Assembly: GCA_947624245.1 (NCBI GenBank)
Contig: CANQJL010000002.1
Location: forward strand, 62,001-126,000
Length of the DNA: 64,000 bases
From: an uncultured Acetatifactor sp.
GTDB taxonomy: Bacteria; Bacillota; Clostridia; Lachnospirales; Lachnospiraceae
Direction: 5' to 3'
The position numbers and the translations under genes are program-made. Positions 32,410 through 41,122 of this stretch are shown one piece after another (the stretch's first letter is position 1; every line of letters begins with the position of its first letter). The notes under the pieces were generated by a model. It ran no database searches, was not told the origin of the DNA, and worked only from the letters and a program-made list of their open reading frames with translations.

Positions 32410-33318
32410 CTACAGTTTCTCCAACAGCTGTACAAAGTACTCCGGCAGAGGCGCGTCCACCTCGATGTACTCTCCCGTGGTTGGCTGTACGAAGCCGAGC
32501 GTCTTTGCGTGAAGGACCTGACCCTGCAGCTTGAAGGGACATTTCGCGTTCCCGTAGGTCGTATCGCCCAGAATGGGGTGTCCTATGGAGGCCATGTGCA
32601 CACGGATCTGGTGCGTCCGGCCCGTCTCCAGCCTGCACTCGATGTAGGTATATTTGTCGAACCGTTTCAGCACCCGATAATGGGTCACGGCACGTTTCCC
32701 GCCTCTCTCGGTCACGGCCATCTTTTTCCGGTCCGCTGGGTGTCTGCCGATTGGCCTGTCGATCACGCCCTCATCGTCCTTCAGAACGCCCACACAGACG
32801 GCGTGGTAGCATCTTTTGACGGAATGCTCCTTTAGCTGTCCGGCGATGCTTCGGTGGGCGGCATCGTTCTTGCAGGCGATGACGGAGCCGGTGGTATCTT
32901 GGTCGATCCGATGAACGATACCGGGGCGCATCACGCCGTTGATGCCGGACAGACGGTCGCCGCAGTGATACATCAGGGCGTTGACCAGCGTGCCGCTGTA
33001 ATGTCCGGCGGCAGGGTGCACGACCATTCCCTTGGGCTTGTTTACGACGATCACGTCATCGTCCTCATAGAGAATATCAAGCGGAATGTCTTCGGGCTCT
33101 ATATCGGGCTTCACCGCGTCGGGCAGCAAAAAGGAGACCTTGTCGCCCGCCTTCAGGCGGCAGCTCCCCTTGGCGGTCTGACCGTTCACGGTGACCTGTC
33201 CCTCCCGCACCATTTTTTGAATATAGGAGCGCGACAAAGAATCGATAAGCGCACTGAGGCACTTATCGACTCTCTCGTCTTCCATCTCTTCCGTTATCTC
33301 AAAACAGTATTCCTGCAT
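32410..33318 (-). CDS. rluD: RluD-family 23S rRNA pseudouridine synthase
   Basis: 302 residues: an N-terminal S4 domain (about 14-75, ERVDKCLSALIDSLSRSYIQ) and the RluA/RluD catalytic domain. The catalytic Asp lies in RPGIVHRIDQDTTGSVIACK (about residue 140; family consensus HRLDKDTSG), with YIECRLETGRTHQIRVHMAS near 240. Probably modifies helix 69 or related sites of 23S rRNA; exact sites cannot be told from sequence. It begins right after the lspA stop, an order common in Firmicutes. Confidence 0.93.
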   Translation of the reverse strand: MQEYCFEITEEMEDERVDKCLSALIDSLSRSYIQKMVREGQVTVNGQTAKGSCRLKAGDKVSFLLPDAVKPDIEPEDIPLDILYEDDDVIVVNKPKGMVVHPAAGHYSGTLVNALMYHCGDRLSGINGVMRPGIVHRIDQDTTGSVIACKNDAAHRSIAGQLKEHSVKRCYHAVCVGVLKDDEGVIDRPIGRHPADRKKMAVTERGGKRAVTHYRVLKRFDKYTYIECRLETGRTHQIRVHMASIGHPILGDTTYGNAKCPFKLQGQVLHAKTLGFVQPTTGEYIEVDAPLPEYFVQLLEKL

Positions 33319-33846
33319 CTATTTTATCTCCCGATATCGGTTCTGCTTAAAGTTGAGGAATTCCAGATCCTTCTCCTTGTAGTAGAACATAAAGAGAAGG
33401 AACAATCCTATGGTCGATACCACGATATAGCAGTCGGCCACATTAAAGACGGGAAAATCGATCAGCACAAAGGAGATAAAGTCCACCACATAGTCGAAGC
33501 GGAAACGGTCGATCATGTTTCCGACGCCTCCGGCCACAATGGCGGAAAGCGCTATGTGGGTGATCCGAAACTTTTTCTCGGCGGGCAGCTTGAACAGGAA
33601 GAACAGAATGACCGCCATGAACACGAACCCTACGAACAGAATGAAGACCTTCTGATTCTGCAGCATACCGAAAGCGGAACCGCGGTTCTCCAGATACTGC
33701 AGCTCCAGAACGCCGTCAATCAGCACTACGGGCGGCTTTCCCTTCAGGTTCTCTATGGCAAGGTATTTTGTGAGCTGATCGAGACACAGAAGCACCAACA
33801 TTACAGGCAGGTCGATCAGCAGCATTTTCTTACTTTTCTTACGCAT
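33319..33846 (-). CDS. lspA: lipoprotein signal peptidase (signal peptidase II)
   Basis: Four hydrophobic segments; the membrane aspartyl protease that removes lipoprotein signal peptides. Asp pair D113 in GGVGNMIDRF and D138 in FPVFNVADCYIV. Conserved YLENRGSAFGML (about 51-62). The start at 33846 has GAGG 6 bases upstream and gives 175 residues; upstream in-frame codons overlap aroB and have no ribosome binding site. Overlaps the aroB end by 8 bases. Confidence 0.95.
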   Translation of the reverse strand: MRKKSKKMLLIDLPVMLVLLCLDQLTKYLAIENLKGKPPVVLIDGVLELQYLENRGSAFGMLQNQKVFILFVGFVFMAVILFFLFKLPAEKKFRITHIALSAIVAGGVGNMIDRFRFDYVVDFISFVLIDFPVFNVADCYIVVSTIGLFLLFMFYYKEKDLEFLNFKQNRYREIK

Positions 33847-34948
33847 GGGTATCCTCATCACTAAAATAAATCTCATGTATGGCGGCCAGAATCTCCTCGT
33901 CCGTCACGTCTCTCTCGATAACGGCCTTGCCGATCTTCTTTAAGAGAGTGAACTTTACCTTTCCGGCCTCCATCTTCTTGTCCGACTTGGTCAACCGCAG
34001 TATCTCCTGGGGGTCAATGTCCTCCACGCTGATCGGCAGATTAAAGGGCACGAACATATCCCGCACCTCATAGTATTCCTCCATGGAGAGAAGCTCTCTC
34101 TTCCAGGAAATATACGCGGCCGCCACAGCGCCCAGCGCCACGCATTCTCCGTGGAACAGCTTGAAATTCTTGTGCTTTTCCAGAGCGTGGCCGATGGTGT
34201 GGCCGAAGTTCAAAAGCGCCCGCTCCCCCTGCTCCGTGGGGTCCTTCTCCACGATCAGCTTCTTGACCGTGCAGCTTCGCCTGAGCATCTCCTGAAGCAC
34301 GTTCAGGTCTCTGTCGCAGATCTCATACATATTCTCGATCAGCCACTGATAGAGAATGGCGTCTCTGATCAGGCCGTGCTTCATCACCTCCGCAAAGCCG
34401 GAAAAATACTGTCTGTCGTCCAGAGTCTTCAGCACGGACAGATTCATATAGACCAGACGGGGCATCTTAAAGGCGCCCACCATATTCTTGTAGCCGTCGA
34501 AATCCACTCCCGTCTTGCCGCCGATGCTGCTGTCGGTCTGCGCCAAAAGCGTGGTCGGTATCTGTACGTAATCCACGCCCCGCAGGTAGGTGGCCGCAAC
34601 AAAGCCCGCGGTGTCCCCTACCACGCCGCCGCCCAGCGCCAGAAGAAGATCCTTGCGGTCAAAGCCCTCCTGTATCAGAAAGGTATAGATGTCCCTTACG
34701 GTATCGAGGTTCTTGTTCTCCTCTCCGGCGGGGAAGGCGTATTTGACGGCCTTCCTGCACTTTCCCTTAAGGCAGTTTAGCACTTCTTCGCCGTAGAGCT
34801 CATCTACCTTGGAGTCGGTCACGATGCAGATTCTGCGTTCCTCGCACCCAAAGGCCGCAAGCTCGTCCCACAGCTCGTCAAAGGACTGGGTAAACAGAAT
34901 GTCATAGCAGGGCTTGCCGTGATAATGGATCGGTAAACGTTCCGACAT
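33839..34948 (-). CDS. aroB: 3-dehydroquinate synthase
   Basis: Second step of the shikimate pathway: DAHP to 3-dehydroquinate, NAD- and metal-dependent. The nucleotide-binding loop is in LALGGGVVGDTAGFVAATYL, followed by IPTTLLAQTDSSIGGKTGVD. Zinc ligands are Glu and His in EVMKHGLIRDA, NFGHTIGHALE and FHGECVALGA. AGAAAGGAAATTTCATC precedes the ATG at 34948 (369 residues), where the family begins; the open frame to 35005 runs into a terminator. Confidence 0.96.
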   Translation of the reverse strand: MSERLPIHYHGKPCYDILFTQSFDELWDELAAFGCEERRICIVTDSKVDELYGEEVLNCLKGKCRKAVKYAFPAGEENKNLDTVRDIYTFLIQEGFDRKDLLLALGGGVVGDTAGFVAATYLRGVDYVQIPTTLLAQTDSSIGGKTGVDFDGYKNMVGAFKMPRLVYMNLSVLKTLDDRQYFSGFAEVMKHGLIRDAILYQWLIENMYEICDRDLNVLQEMLRRSCTVKKLIVEKDPTEQGERALLNFGHTIGHALEKHKNFKLFHGECVALGAVAAAYISWKRELLSMEEYYEVRDMFVPFNLPISVEDIDPQEILRLTKSDKKMEAGKVKFTLLKKIGKAVIERDVTDEEILAAIHEIYFSDEDTHA

Positions 34949-35005
34949 GATGAAATTTCCTTTCTGTGCCTGATTCTGTATCTGATGCATCGGCGACTTG
35001 CGCAA

Positions 35006-35029
35006 AAAAGCCTGCCTAAGCAGGCTTTT
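35006..35029 (-). terminator. rho-independent terminator after sepF
   Basis: AAAAGCCTGC (35006-35015), loop CTAA, GCAGGCTTTT (35020-35029). The minus strand has a run of six Ts after the stem. It separates sepF from aroB. Confidence 0.9.
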
Positions 35030-35066
35030 CTTCTTATCCGCTATTCAGATATTCGTTGTTCTGCTG

Positions 35067-35585
35067 TCAGTTATTCAGCGGCATATCAAAGGAGCCGTTG
35101 AGAATATCCTGAAAGTCTCCCGAGATATCAACGCTGGCCGGCGTTATGATAAATATGTAATGGGAGATCTTCTGAAGATTGCCGGAGATCGCGAAGCAGG
35201 ATCCGCTGGTAAAGTCTATGATCCTCTGTGCGATGTCCACGTCCAGGCCCTCCAGATTCAGCACCACGGTACGGTTCGCCAGCAGTGTCTCGGTAATCTC
35301 TCGCGCGTCCTCCACCGAGGTGGGTTTGATCACGCAGACCTCCATGCCGGAGCTGTTCGTCATTCTCTTGGAAGAAGACTGCTTGATCGGAGTAATCTTT
35401 CCGGCAGGGGCGGCAGGCTTCTTCGGAGGACGCTCCTCGAAGTCGTCTTCCTTCTTTGCGGCAGGGGCTTTACGCTGTGCAACAGGCTCCTCGTCGTCGC
35501 CGTCCAGATAGTCGTCGTCGTAATACTCGTCCTCTTCCTCTCCGTTCAGCTTCATGTAATTCAAAAACTTGTCCATAACTCCCAT
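35067..35585 (-). CDS. sepF: cell division protein SepF
   Basis: 172 residues: an N-terminal membrane-anchoring amphipathic stretch (MDKFLNYMKL), an acidic then Pro/Lys-rich linker (about 15-70), and the conserved core with CVIKPTSVEDAREITETLLA and RTVVLNLEGLDVDIAQRIID, ending in a GNLQKISHYIFIITP strand. SepF polymerizes into rings and anchors FtsZ to the membrane in Gram-positive bacteria. Follows the YggS-like gene, the usual Firmicutes order. Confidence 0.95.
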   Translation of the reverse strand: MGVMDKFLNYMKLNGEEEDEYYDDDYLDGDDEEPVAQRKAPAAKKEDDFEERPPKKPAAPAGKITPIKQSSSKRMTNSSGMEVCVIKPTSVEDAREITETLLANRTVVLNLEGLDVDIAQRIIDFTSGSCFAISGNLQKISHYIFIITPASVDISGDFQDILNGSFDMPLNN

Positions 35586-35616
35586 TGCTCGATACCATAC
35601 CTTTCTTTATTGCGCG

Positions 35617-36345
35617 TTATACCGGTGCGCTTCCTTGCTGTGTGTAATCTCTTTCTCCGAAAATGCCGGTTCCCACCCGAACACAGGTGGCGCCCTCCTC
35701 CACGGCGACCGTATAATCGCCGGTCATTCCCATGGAGAGAATATTCATACTAACATTATCAATGTTTTTGTCCGCTATGTCAACAGACAATTGTTTCAAT
35801 TTTTGAAAATACCGGCGATTTTCCTCCGCAATTTCCGTGAAGGGCGCCACCGTCATCAAGCCTTTGATGCGGATTCCCGAAAGCTCTGCGATCTGCTCGG
35901 TCAAGGGAAGCAGATCTTCGGGGGATATTCCGAATTTGCTCTCCTCCCCGGCAATATTGACCTCCAACAGGATATCGGTCAGAATATTCTGCTTTACGGA
36001 TTCCCTGCTGATCTCCTCTGCCAGCCGCAGCGAATCCACACTGTGGATCAGCGCCGCCTTCCCCACGACGTATTTTACCTTGTTGCGCTGCAGATGGCCG
36101 ATCATGTGCCAGCGGATATCCGACGGAAGCGCGGGAAGCTTGTCCGTCAGTTCCTGCACCTTGTTCTCGCCGAACTCCCTCGCCCCCGCATTGTACGCCT
36201 CCCAAAGAAGGGAAACGGGCTTGGTCTTGCTGACGGCGATCAGCGTCACCTCGTCGGGATTTCTCCCCGCCCGCCTGCAGGCCTCCGCGATATTTTTTCG
36301 TACTGTCTCAAGATTTTCTCTGATCAATTTCGGTATCCCTCGCAT
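35617..36345 (-). CDS. YggS-family pyridoxal-phosphate homeostasis protein
   Basis: Alanine-racemase-fold PLP protein without known catalysis, involved in B6 and amino-acid homeostasis. The PLP lysine is in VTLIAVSKTKPV (about residue 40), followed by FGENKVQEL, WHMIGHLQRNK and SMGMTGDYTVAVEEG (phosphate-binding loop). 242 residues. Its ATG shares bases with the stop of the upstream HlyD-like gene (TGATG), so they are coupled. Confidence 0.94.
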   Translation of the reverse strand: MRGIPKLIRENLETVRKNIAEACRRAGRNPDEVTLIAVSKTKPVSLLWEAYNAGAREFGENKVQELTDKLPALPSDIRWHMIGHLQRNKVKYVVGKAALIHSVDSLRLAEEISRESVKQNILTDILLEVNIAGEESKFGISPEDLLPLTEQIAELSGIRIKGLMTVAPFTEIAEENRRYFQKLKQLSVDIADKNIDNVSMNILSMGMTGDYTVAVEEGATCVRVGTGIFGERDYTQQGSAPV

Positions 36346-37745
36346 CACTCTTTGATGAGCTGGTCGTCGTGGACGGCGGAAGCGTCCAGCGCGATGTAGT
36401 CGTAAACGTTCAGGCCGTAGCGCGTGTTGGATTTCACAATGGCATATTCCTCGTTCTGATAGAGAATGTTGATCTGCTTGAAATCCGCGTAGCCCTTGTT
36501 CATGTTGTAAACGCCGATCAGTGTGGCGCGTTTGCTGACGGTAAAGGATTCCTGGCTGTCCAATTTATATAATATGTCGCCCGCGTTCAAAATAGAACTG
36601 TCCAGATAATACTCTCCGGTCTCATCGTCAAAATTGTAGATGTCGATCTCCATGTCCTCGCTGGATATGGTGCCGTCCTCCAGATAGCACTGGCGCACGA
36701 TCCTGCCGCGGCCGCTGCTTCCCCCCGCATCTACAAATGCCTCGGGGATCAGGAAGAATTCCTTTTGCACGATGGAGGTCACGGGAATCTTTAATCCCGT
36801 CTCGTCCTCCACGATCAGCTCTACGTCTAAAAAGCGGTCGGACAGAAACGTCACCATGGAGTTGTTGAAGGAAAGCTCCAGGTAGGTGTTGCCGTCGGCG
36901 TTGGAATGAAGCTGCGTCTTGCCCCAGGACTCGTACTGGTTCTTCAGGAATTTGACCTTTACATACCCCTCCTCCTGAAGCTTGGCGCCTCTGTCGGGGT
37001 CTACGGGGATCACGACGGACCAGTTCTCGCTGGACGCCAGCTTATAGGCGGGATCTCCCGCCGCGAGCAGCGTGTTGCTCGTAAGCTGCTTTTTCTCGTA
37101 TTCCTTCGTGTCAAAGGTCTCCGCCGTGATATTCTCTGCGGTAAGGTCTTCGTAGCCGTCGGTCCAGTAGGCCACGGCTCCGGACTGGGGCGCGTTGGCG
37201 CGGCCGATGATATTTCCGCCGGAATCGCCCAGCTCTCCGATATTGTTCAGCATATTTGCATTCGCAAGCTTTAAGACCGTGTTCATCAGAGAGTATTTAA
37301 AGTCGTAGGTGCTCTCGAAATCAAGGCTGTTGAACCCGTGGGAGAAATTGGCGATCTCGTTGCGGAACTCTGCCAGCTCCTTTTCGCTCAGGCTGTTCTC
37401 TCCCGTACCTGCGCCCTCCGCGCCGTCATTGAGGCGGCCGGTCTCATCTATCACATACACCAGATCGTTCTTGGCCACTCTCTCGCCCTCTCTGGCATAG
37501 TAGTTCACATATCCGGCGGCAGAGGCGCCGATCACCGTTTCGTCCCTGAGGATCACGCCGCGGTAGATATTGTCGGTGGCGAGCGAACCCTCCTGCACCT
37601 CGTAGCGCCTGATATGGCCGGTCTGGAAATAGATGATGATGCAGACGATCATGTAGATCAGCACCACCCCGAAAATGATCATACCGATATTCAGGTTCAG
37701 GGGCTTTCTGTATTTTTTTATTTTTTCGGGTTTTCTGTTCGCCAC
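36345..37745 (-). CDS. HlyD-like membrane protein of the sepF operon
   Basis: 466 residues with a basic cytoplasmic tail, one membrane segment (about 22-44, IGMIIFGVVLIYMIVCIIIY) and a long extracellular part that opens like an HlyD/biotinyl-lipoyl domain (YRGVILRDETVIGASAAGYV, then EGERVAKNDLVYVID). It ends with strands such as GVYNMNKGYADFKQINILYQ. Similar proteins sit beside yggS-sepF in Lachnospiraceae and are annotated HlyD family, but no ABC transporter is nearby, so an envelope or division role is as likely as export. GTG at 37745 has GGAGG 5 bases upstream; the TTG at 37757 would destroy that site. Confidence 0.75.
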   Translation of the reverse strand: MANRKPEKIKKYRKPLNLNIGMIIFGVVLIYMIVCIIIYFQTGHIRRYEVQEGSLATDNIYRGVILRDETVIGASAAGYVNYYAREGERVAKNDLVYVIDETGRLNDGAEGAGTGENSLSEKELAEFRNEIANFSHGFNSLDFESTYDFKYSLMNTVLKLANANMLNNIGELGDSGGNIIGRANAPQSGAVAYWTDGYEDLTAENITAETFDTKEYEKKQLTSNTLLAAGDPAYKLASSENWSVVIPVDPDRGAKLQEEGYVKVKFLKNQYESWGKTQLHSNADGNTYLELSFNNSMVTFLSDRFLDVELIVEDETGLKIPVTSIVQKEFFLIPEAFVDAGGSSGRGRIVRQCYLEDGTISSEDMEIDIYNFDDETGEYYLDSSILNAGDILYKLDSQESFTVSKRATLIGVYNMNKGYADFKQINILYQNEEYAIVKSNTRYGLNVYDYIALDASAVHDDQLIKE

Positions 37746-37759
37746 GTCCGCCTCCAAAG

Positions 37760-37787
37760 AAAAGCCCCGGTTCGATCCGAGGCTTTT
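37760..37787 (-). terminator. rho-independent terminator
   Basis: AAAAGCCCCGG (37760-37770) and CCGAGGCTTTT (37777-37787) pair with one wobble over a 6-base loop, with T-rich sequence on the minus strand after it. It ends the transcript of the small P-loop gene, just before the HlyD-like gene. Confidence 0.85.
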
Positions 37788-37807
37788 GTGTACGTCTATA
37801 TTACCGT

Positions 37808-38227
37808 TTACAGAGCGACAATGATCTTGTCCTGCAAACCGGCGGGCAGTTCGGACTTGTCCTGAGACACGCTCAGAATAAAATCCACCTCAAAACTATT
37901 GCTGAGTTTTTCCAATTTATCAATCGCCGACACAAGGTCCTTATCTTCCAGGCAGGCAATCGTCAGAAAGCTGTCAAAATACATCTGCTGCAGGTCGTGG
38001 TCCTGTGAGATCACGCCGGCCACAAATCCGAGAAATTCACTGCTGTTCTCGATCATGAACTGTGAGACGTCCACCAGACGGACCTTATTGTTCAATTCAT
38101 ACATATGTCTTGCATTTTTATCGAGATATACCACATTTCCGGAAATCTCCTTCACTTCGCTGTTCACCTTATCCAGTAACTGCTTTGTCTTGCCCTTACC
38201 TTTTTTGCCGACAATCAACTGAACCAT
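37808..38227 (-). CDS. small P-loop protein of unknown function
   Basis: 139 residues opening with VQLIVGKKGKGKTKQLLDKV, a Walker-A-like loop (GKKGKGKT) at residues 7-14. The rest resembles a minimal ATPase core (GNVVYLDKNARHMYEL; SFEVDFILSVSQDKSELP) without an obvious Walker B. I recall relatives in clostridial genomes carrying the name twitching motility protein PilT, but it has none of the PilT domains. It has its own promoter (38270-38298) and terminator. AGGAGGGTTTTCCA precedes the ATG. Function unknown. Confidence 0.7.
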   Translation of the reverse strand: MVQLIVGKKGKGKTKQLLDKVNSEVKEISGNVVYLDKNARHMYELNNKVRLVDVSQFMIENSSEFLGFVAGVISQDHDLQQMYFDSFLTIACLEDKDLVSAIDKLEKLSNSFEVDFILSVSQDKSELPAGLQDKIIVAL

Positions 38228-38269
38228 TGGAAAACCCTCCTGTAGTAGTATATTTTTACTGATACATCA

Positions 38270-38298
38270 ATTATAAGCGAAACGGGCTTAAAAAACAA
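38270..38298 (-). promoter_or_regulatory. promoter of the small P-loop gene
   Basis: Minus strand TTGTTT (38293-38298), 17-base spacer, TATAAT (38270-38275). It lies immediately after the carboxypeptidase gene. Confidence 0.65.
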
Positions 38299-38301
38299 CT
38301 G

Positions 38302-39291
38302 TTAATTATGAATCCCCTCCAACAAATGCCCCATTCCCTCATAGAGCTGATCCGACGATTCCGCGCGCAAAATCACGGAGATATAGGGAGAACCGCTCAC
38401 GTCCCGCGCAAGGAGGATCAGACAGTGCCCCGCGGCGTTGGTAGTGCCCGTTTTGCCGCCGATCACCGTGACGCCCGACGGGGGCTGGAAGTCCCCCTTC
38501 AGAAAGCGGTTCGTGGTGGACTTGTCGAATTCCTTGGGCTCTCCGTCCTTGTCGTAGTAGGTGGTCTGATAGGAGGTCATCTGTATGATCTCGTTGAACG
38601 TCTCATACTTTAAGGCTGCATTGAAGATCAGATACAGGTCGTAGGCCGTGGTCTTATGTTCGCTGTCGGGCAGTCCGCTGGGATTGGTAAAGTTCGTGTT
38701 GGTGGCTCCCAGACTGAGCGCCTCCTGATTCATCATCGCCACGAAGTTCTCCACGGAGCCGCCCACGCCCTCCGCCACCAGCATCGCCACGTCGTTGGCG
38801 GAATACAGGAGCAGAATGCGCAGCGCCTGATCCAGCGTCATGGTATCTCCCGCTTTCAGCCCGATCAGCTGCGCGCCGGGCTCGGTGATATTCACGGCCG
38901 AGGTGGCGGTCAGGGTCTGGTCGAGGCTGCCGTACTTCAAGGCGACCATGGCGGTCATGATCTTCGTGAGGCTTGCGGGATACAGGGACTCGTGGGCGTT
39001 CTTGGCGTAAATGACGCTGTTGTTGTTCAGGTCAAAGAGGACCGCCGCCTCCGCCGTGCCCACATCTATGCCCTCGGCAAGGATATCGTCCTTGACGACA
39101 CAAAGATCCTCGGCATAGGTCTCGGCGGTATCCGTGTTCTGTCTCGAGACGATGTTGAAGCTGCTGACGTTCGCGGCCGCCTCATAGGGCATATCATAGG
39201 CCGGACCGCACCCTGTGAGCAGACTGCTCAGGGTCAGCAGTACGCAGAGACAAGCTATGATGTTTTGATACCGTTTACCTGTACATTTCAC
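38302..39291 (-). CDS. D-alanyl-D-alanine carboxypeptidase lipoprotein (DacA family)
   Basis: Low-molecular-weight PBP that trims peptidoglycan stem peptides. A lipobox LLTGC near residue 27 marks it as a lipoprotein. The S11-peptidase motifs are SLTK (in [17 protein letters not shown]), SAN (in [11 protein letters not shown]) and KTG (in [13 protein letters not shown]). It lacks the C-terminal PBP5 extension. The start is uncertain: the GTG at 39291 has GAGGAG 12 bases upstream, and a TTG at 39300 is possible. The gene begins at the end of mgsA. About 329 residues. Confidence 0.9.
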   Translation of the reverse strand: MKCTGKRYQNIIACLCVLLTLSSLLTGCGPAYDMPYEAAANVSSFNIVSRQNTDTAETYAEDLCVVKDDILAEGIDVGTAEAAVLFDLNNNSVIYAKNAHESLYPASLTKIMTAMVALKYGSLDQTLTATSAVNITEPGAQLIGLKAGDTMTLDQALRILLLYSANDVAMLVAEGVGGSVENFVAMMNQEALSLGATNTNFTNPSGLPDSEHKTTAYDLYLIFNAALKYETFNEIIQMTSYQTTYYDKDGEPKEFDKSTTNRFLKGDFQPPSGVTVIGGKTGTTNAAGHCLILLARDVSGSPYISVILRAESSDQLYEGMGHLLEGIHN

Positions 39292-39670
39292 GCCACTCAA
39301 AATCTCCTCTTTCAAGCGCTTTGATCAAAAGTTCCGCGCTGGCAAGATTCGTCGCCAGCGGTATATTGTACATGTCGCAGAGCCGGATCACCTTGCTCAC
39401 GTCAGGCTCATGCACTTTGGGGGTCAGAGGATCGCGCAGAAAGATCACCAGATCCATCTGGTTGTTTTCAATCTGGGCCCCGAGCTGCTGTTCGCCGCCC
39501 AAATGCCCCGCAAGGAACTTGTGAATGCTCAGGTTCGTGGCCTCCTCCACCAGTCTTCCGGTAGTGCCGGTGGCGTACAGGTCGTTTCGGCTCAAGATCC
39601 CTCTGTAGGCAATACAGAAGTTCTGCATCAACTTTTTCTTGGCGTCGTGTGCTACTAATGCAATGTTCAT
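39275..39670 (-). CDS. mgsA: methylglyoxal synthase
   Basis: Converts dihydroxyacetone phosphate to methylglyoxal, a phosphate-releasing bypass of lower glycolysis. The family pattern is complete: [20 protein letters not shown], the phosphate-binding and catalytic [11 protein letters not shown] (with His and Gly-Gly), [11 protein letters not shown] and [14 protein letters not shown]. 131 residues, usual. It lies between rodA and the carboxypeptidase, an order seen in other clostridia. Confidence 0.96.
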   Translation of the reverse strand: MNIALVAHDAKKKLMQNFCIAYRGILSRNDLYATGTTGRLVEEATNLSIHKFLAGHLGGEQQLGAQIENNQMDLVIFLRDPLTPKVHEPDVSKVIRLCDMYNIPLATNLASAELLIKALERGDFEWREMYR

Positions 39671-39697
39671 GATGCAATACCCTCTCTTTATATAGTT

Positions 39698-40810
39698 TTA
39701 CTTGTTCCTCCTTGACTGAAGTCTTACACTCAGCACGAAGCCGATCCCCATAAAAAGACTCATCAAAGATGTCAGCCCGTAGCTGACAAAGGGCAGCGGC
39801 AGACCCGTATTCGGCAGAATAAACGTCGCCACGCCTATATTGAAAAAGCCTTGGAATGCTATCAATCCCCCCATTCCCGCCGCAATGACACGACCCGCCA
39901 GGTCCTTTGCCTTGCGTGCTATTGAAATACATTCCAGAGCGATCCCAAACAACAGAACGATCACCACGACACAGCCCTTAAAGCCAAACTCCTCTCCTAT
40001 TACGGCGAAGATAAAATCGCTCTCGGCTTCCGAGTAAAAATTGCCGTTCTTCACGGAGGTGATCTCGTTGTTCTTGTAACCCTTTCCGTTCAGCATACCC
40101 GAGGCGATGGCTCTCTCGGAGTTGCTCTGCTGGTACGCCTCGGCGGAGGAATACTCCTCCCTGTTCAGAAAGGCAAAAATACGGTTCTGCTGAAAATCTT
40201 CCAAAATCTCGCTGTCCGGCTGCAGCGCAAGAGAGATCAAAAGCGCGACGGCCGGAACCGCAACGATGAGCACTCCTAATACCAGCTTCAGACTGATGCC
40301 TCCCGCGAACATCACCACGCAGAAAATAACGATCAGCACGATGCTCGTGGAAAGATCCGGCTGCTCCTCCACCAGATACCACGGAACCGCCGCCAGAAGC
40401 ACGCTCAGCCCTACAATGCGAAAGGTGTTCAGCTTATCCTTATATTTCATAATAAACTGTGCAAAGAATAAAATCAACAGTATTTTGGCAGTTTCTGAGG
40501 GCTGGAACTGCAGCCCGCCGATCTTCAGCCATCTCTGGGCGCCTGTGTTGTTCGTCTCTCCCATCACCTGTACCATCACAAGCAGTATCAGGTTGACGAT
40601 ATACAGGCCCCAGTACAGCTTCAGGATCAGAGAATAATTGCAAAAGGAGATGACGAGCATCAGGATCACGCCGACGATCACGCCCGCAAGCTGCCTTAGC
40701 TGCAGTGATTCCTCGGCACTGCCGATGGCGAAGACGCCGATTATGGACAGCGCCAGCACCATCAGCACCAATTTGAAATCATAGTCTCGTATTTTAAAAT
40801 TTTTGAACAT
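39698..40810 (-). CDS. rodA: RodA, SEDS peptidoglycan glycosyltransferase
   Basis: About ten membrane segments; 370 residues. SEDS landmarks are GAQRWLKIGGLQFQPSETAK (about 95-114), the long external loop with the catalytic-type Asp region EAESDFIFAVIGEEFGFKG (about 262-280) and GLPLPFVSYGLTSLMSLFMG at the C-terminus. RodA, not FtsW, is favoured because the partner PBP2, mre and min genes follow on the same strand. Polymerizes lipid II during cell elongation. Confidence 0.92.
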   Translation of the reverse strand: MFKNFKIRDYDFKLVLMVLALSIIGVFAIGSAEESLQLRQLAGVIVGVILMLVISFCNYSLILKLYWGLYIVNLILLVMVQVMGETNNTGAQRWLKIGGLQFQPSETAKILLILFFAQFIMKYKDKLNTFRIVGLSVLLAAVPWYLVEEQPDLSTSIVLIVIFCVVMFAGGISLKLVLGVLIVAVPAVALLISLALQPDSEILEDFQQNRIFAFLNREEYSSAEAYQQSNSERAIASGMLNGKGYKNNEITSVKNGNFYSEAESDFIFAVIGEEFGFKGCVVVIVLLFGIALECISIARKAKDLAGRVIAAGMGGLIAFQGFFNIGVATFILPNTGLPLPFVSYGLTSLMSLFMGIGFVLSVRLQSRRNK

Positions 40811-40828
40811 GTTATCTGTTGTCCCCGT

Positions 40829-41110
40829 TCATCTGTTGAGGTTCAAATCCGTCATGCCTACATCAATTATGGGGATATTGGCGTATAGGCTCGGCTTCGC
40901 TCCTCGGCCGGACTTGGCGCCCTTTGTATTGATCTGGATCTCCATGTTATCGGCATCGATCTTCATGTACTTTGAAATCACTTTTGCGATATCGTTCTTG
41001 ATAAACTCCATCACTTCCGGCGAACAGTTCACACGGTCTGAAATGAGCAGGATCTTCAGCCGGTCTTTGGCCACCTGGCAGGAGCTTTTTCTGCGAAAAA
41101 AATGTCTCAT
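40829..41110 (-). CDS. minE: MinE, topological specificity factor
   Basis: 93 residues. The N-terminal MinD-stimulating region is in CQVAKDRLKILLISDRVNCS (about 11-30), followed by the dimerization domain with EVMEFIKNDIAKVISKYMKI. MinE displaces MinD from the membrane and creates oscillation. Its presence, as opposed to DivIVA-only systems, is usual in Clostridia. Directly follows minD. Confidence 0.95.
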   Translation of the reverse strand: MRHFFRRKSSCQVAKDRLKILLISDRVNCSPEVMEFIKNDIAKVISKYMKIDADNMEIQINTKGAKSGRGAKPSLYANIPIIDVGMTDLNLNR

Positions 41111-41122
41111 AATCTGCTCCTC

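Noticed and set aside
37808..38227. The missing PilT of the pilus cluster
   Set aside because: Too short, no PAS-like domain, and no Asp box, His box or Walker B of PilT.
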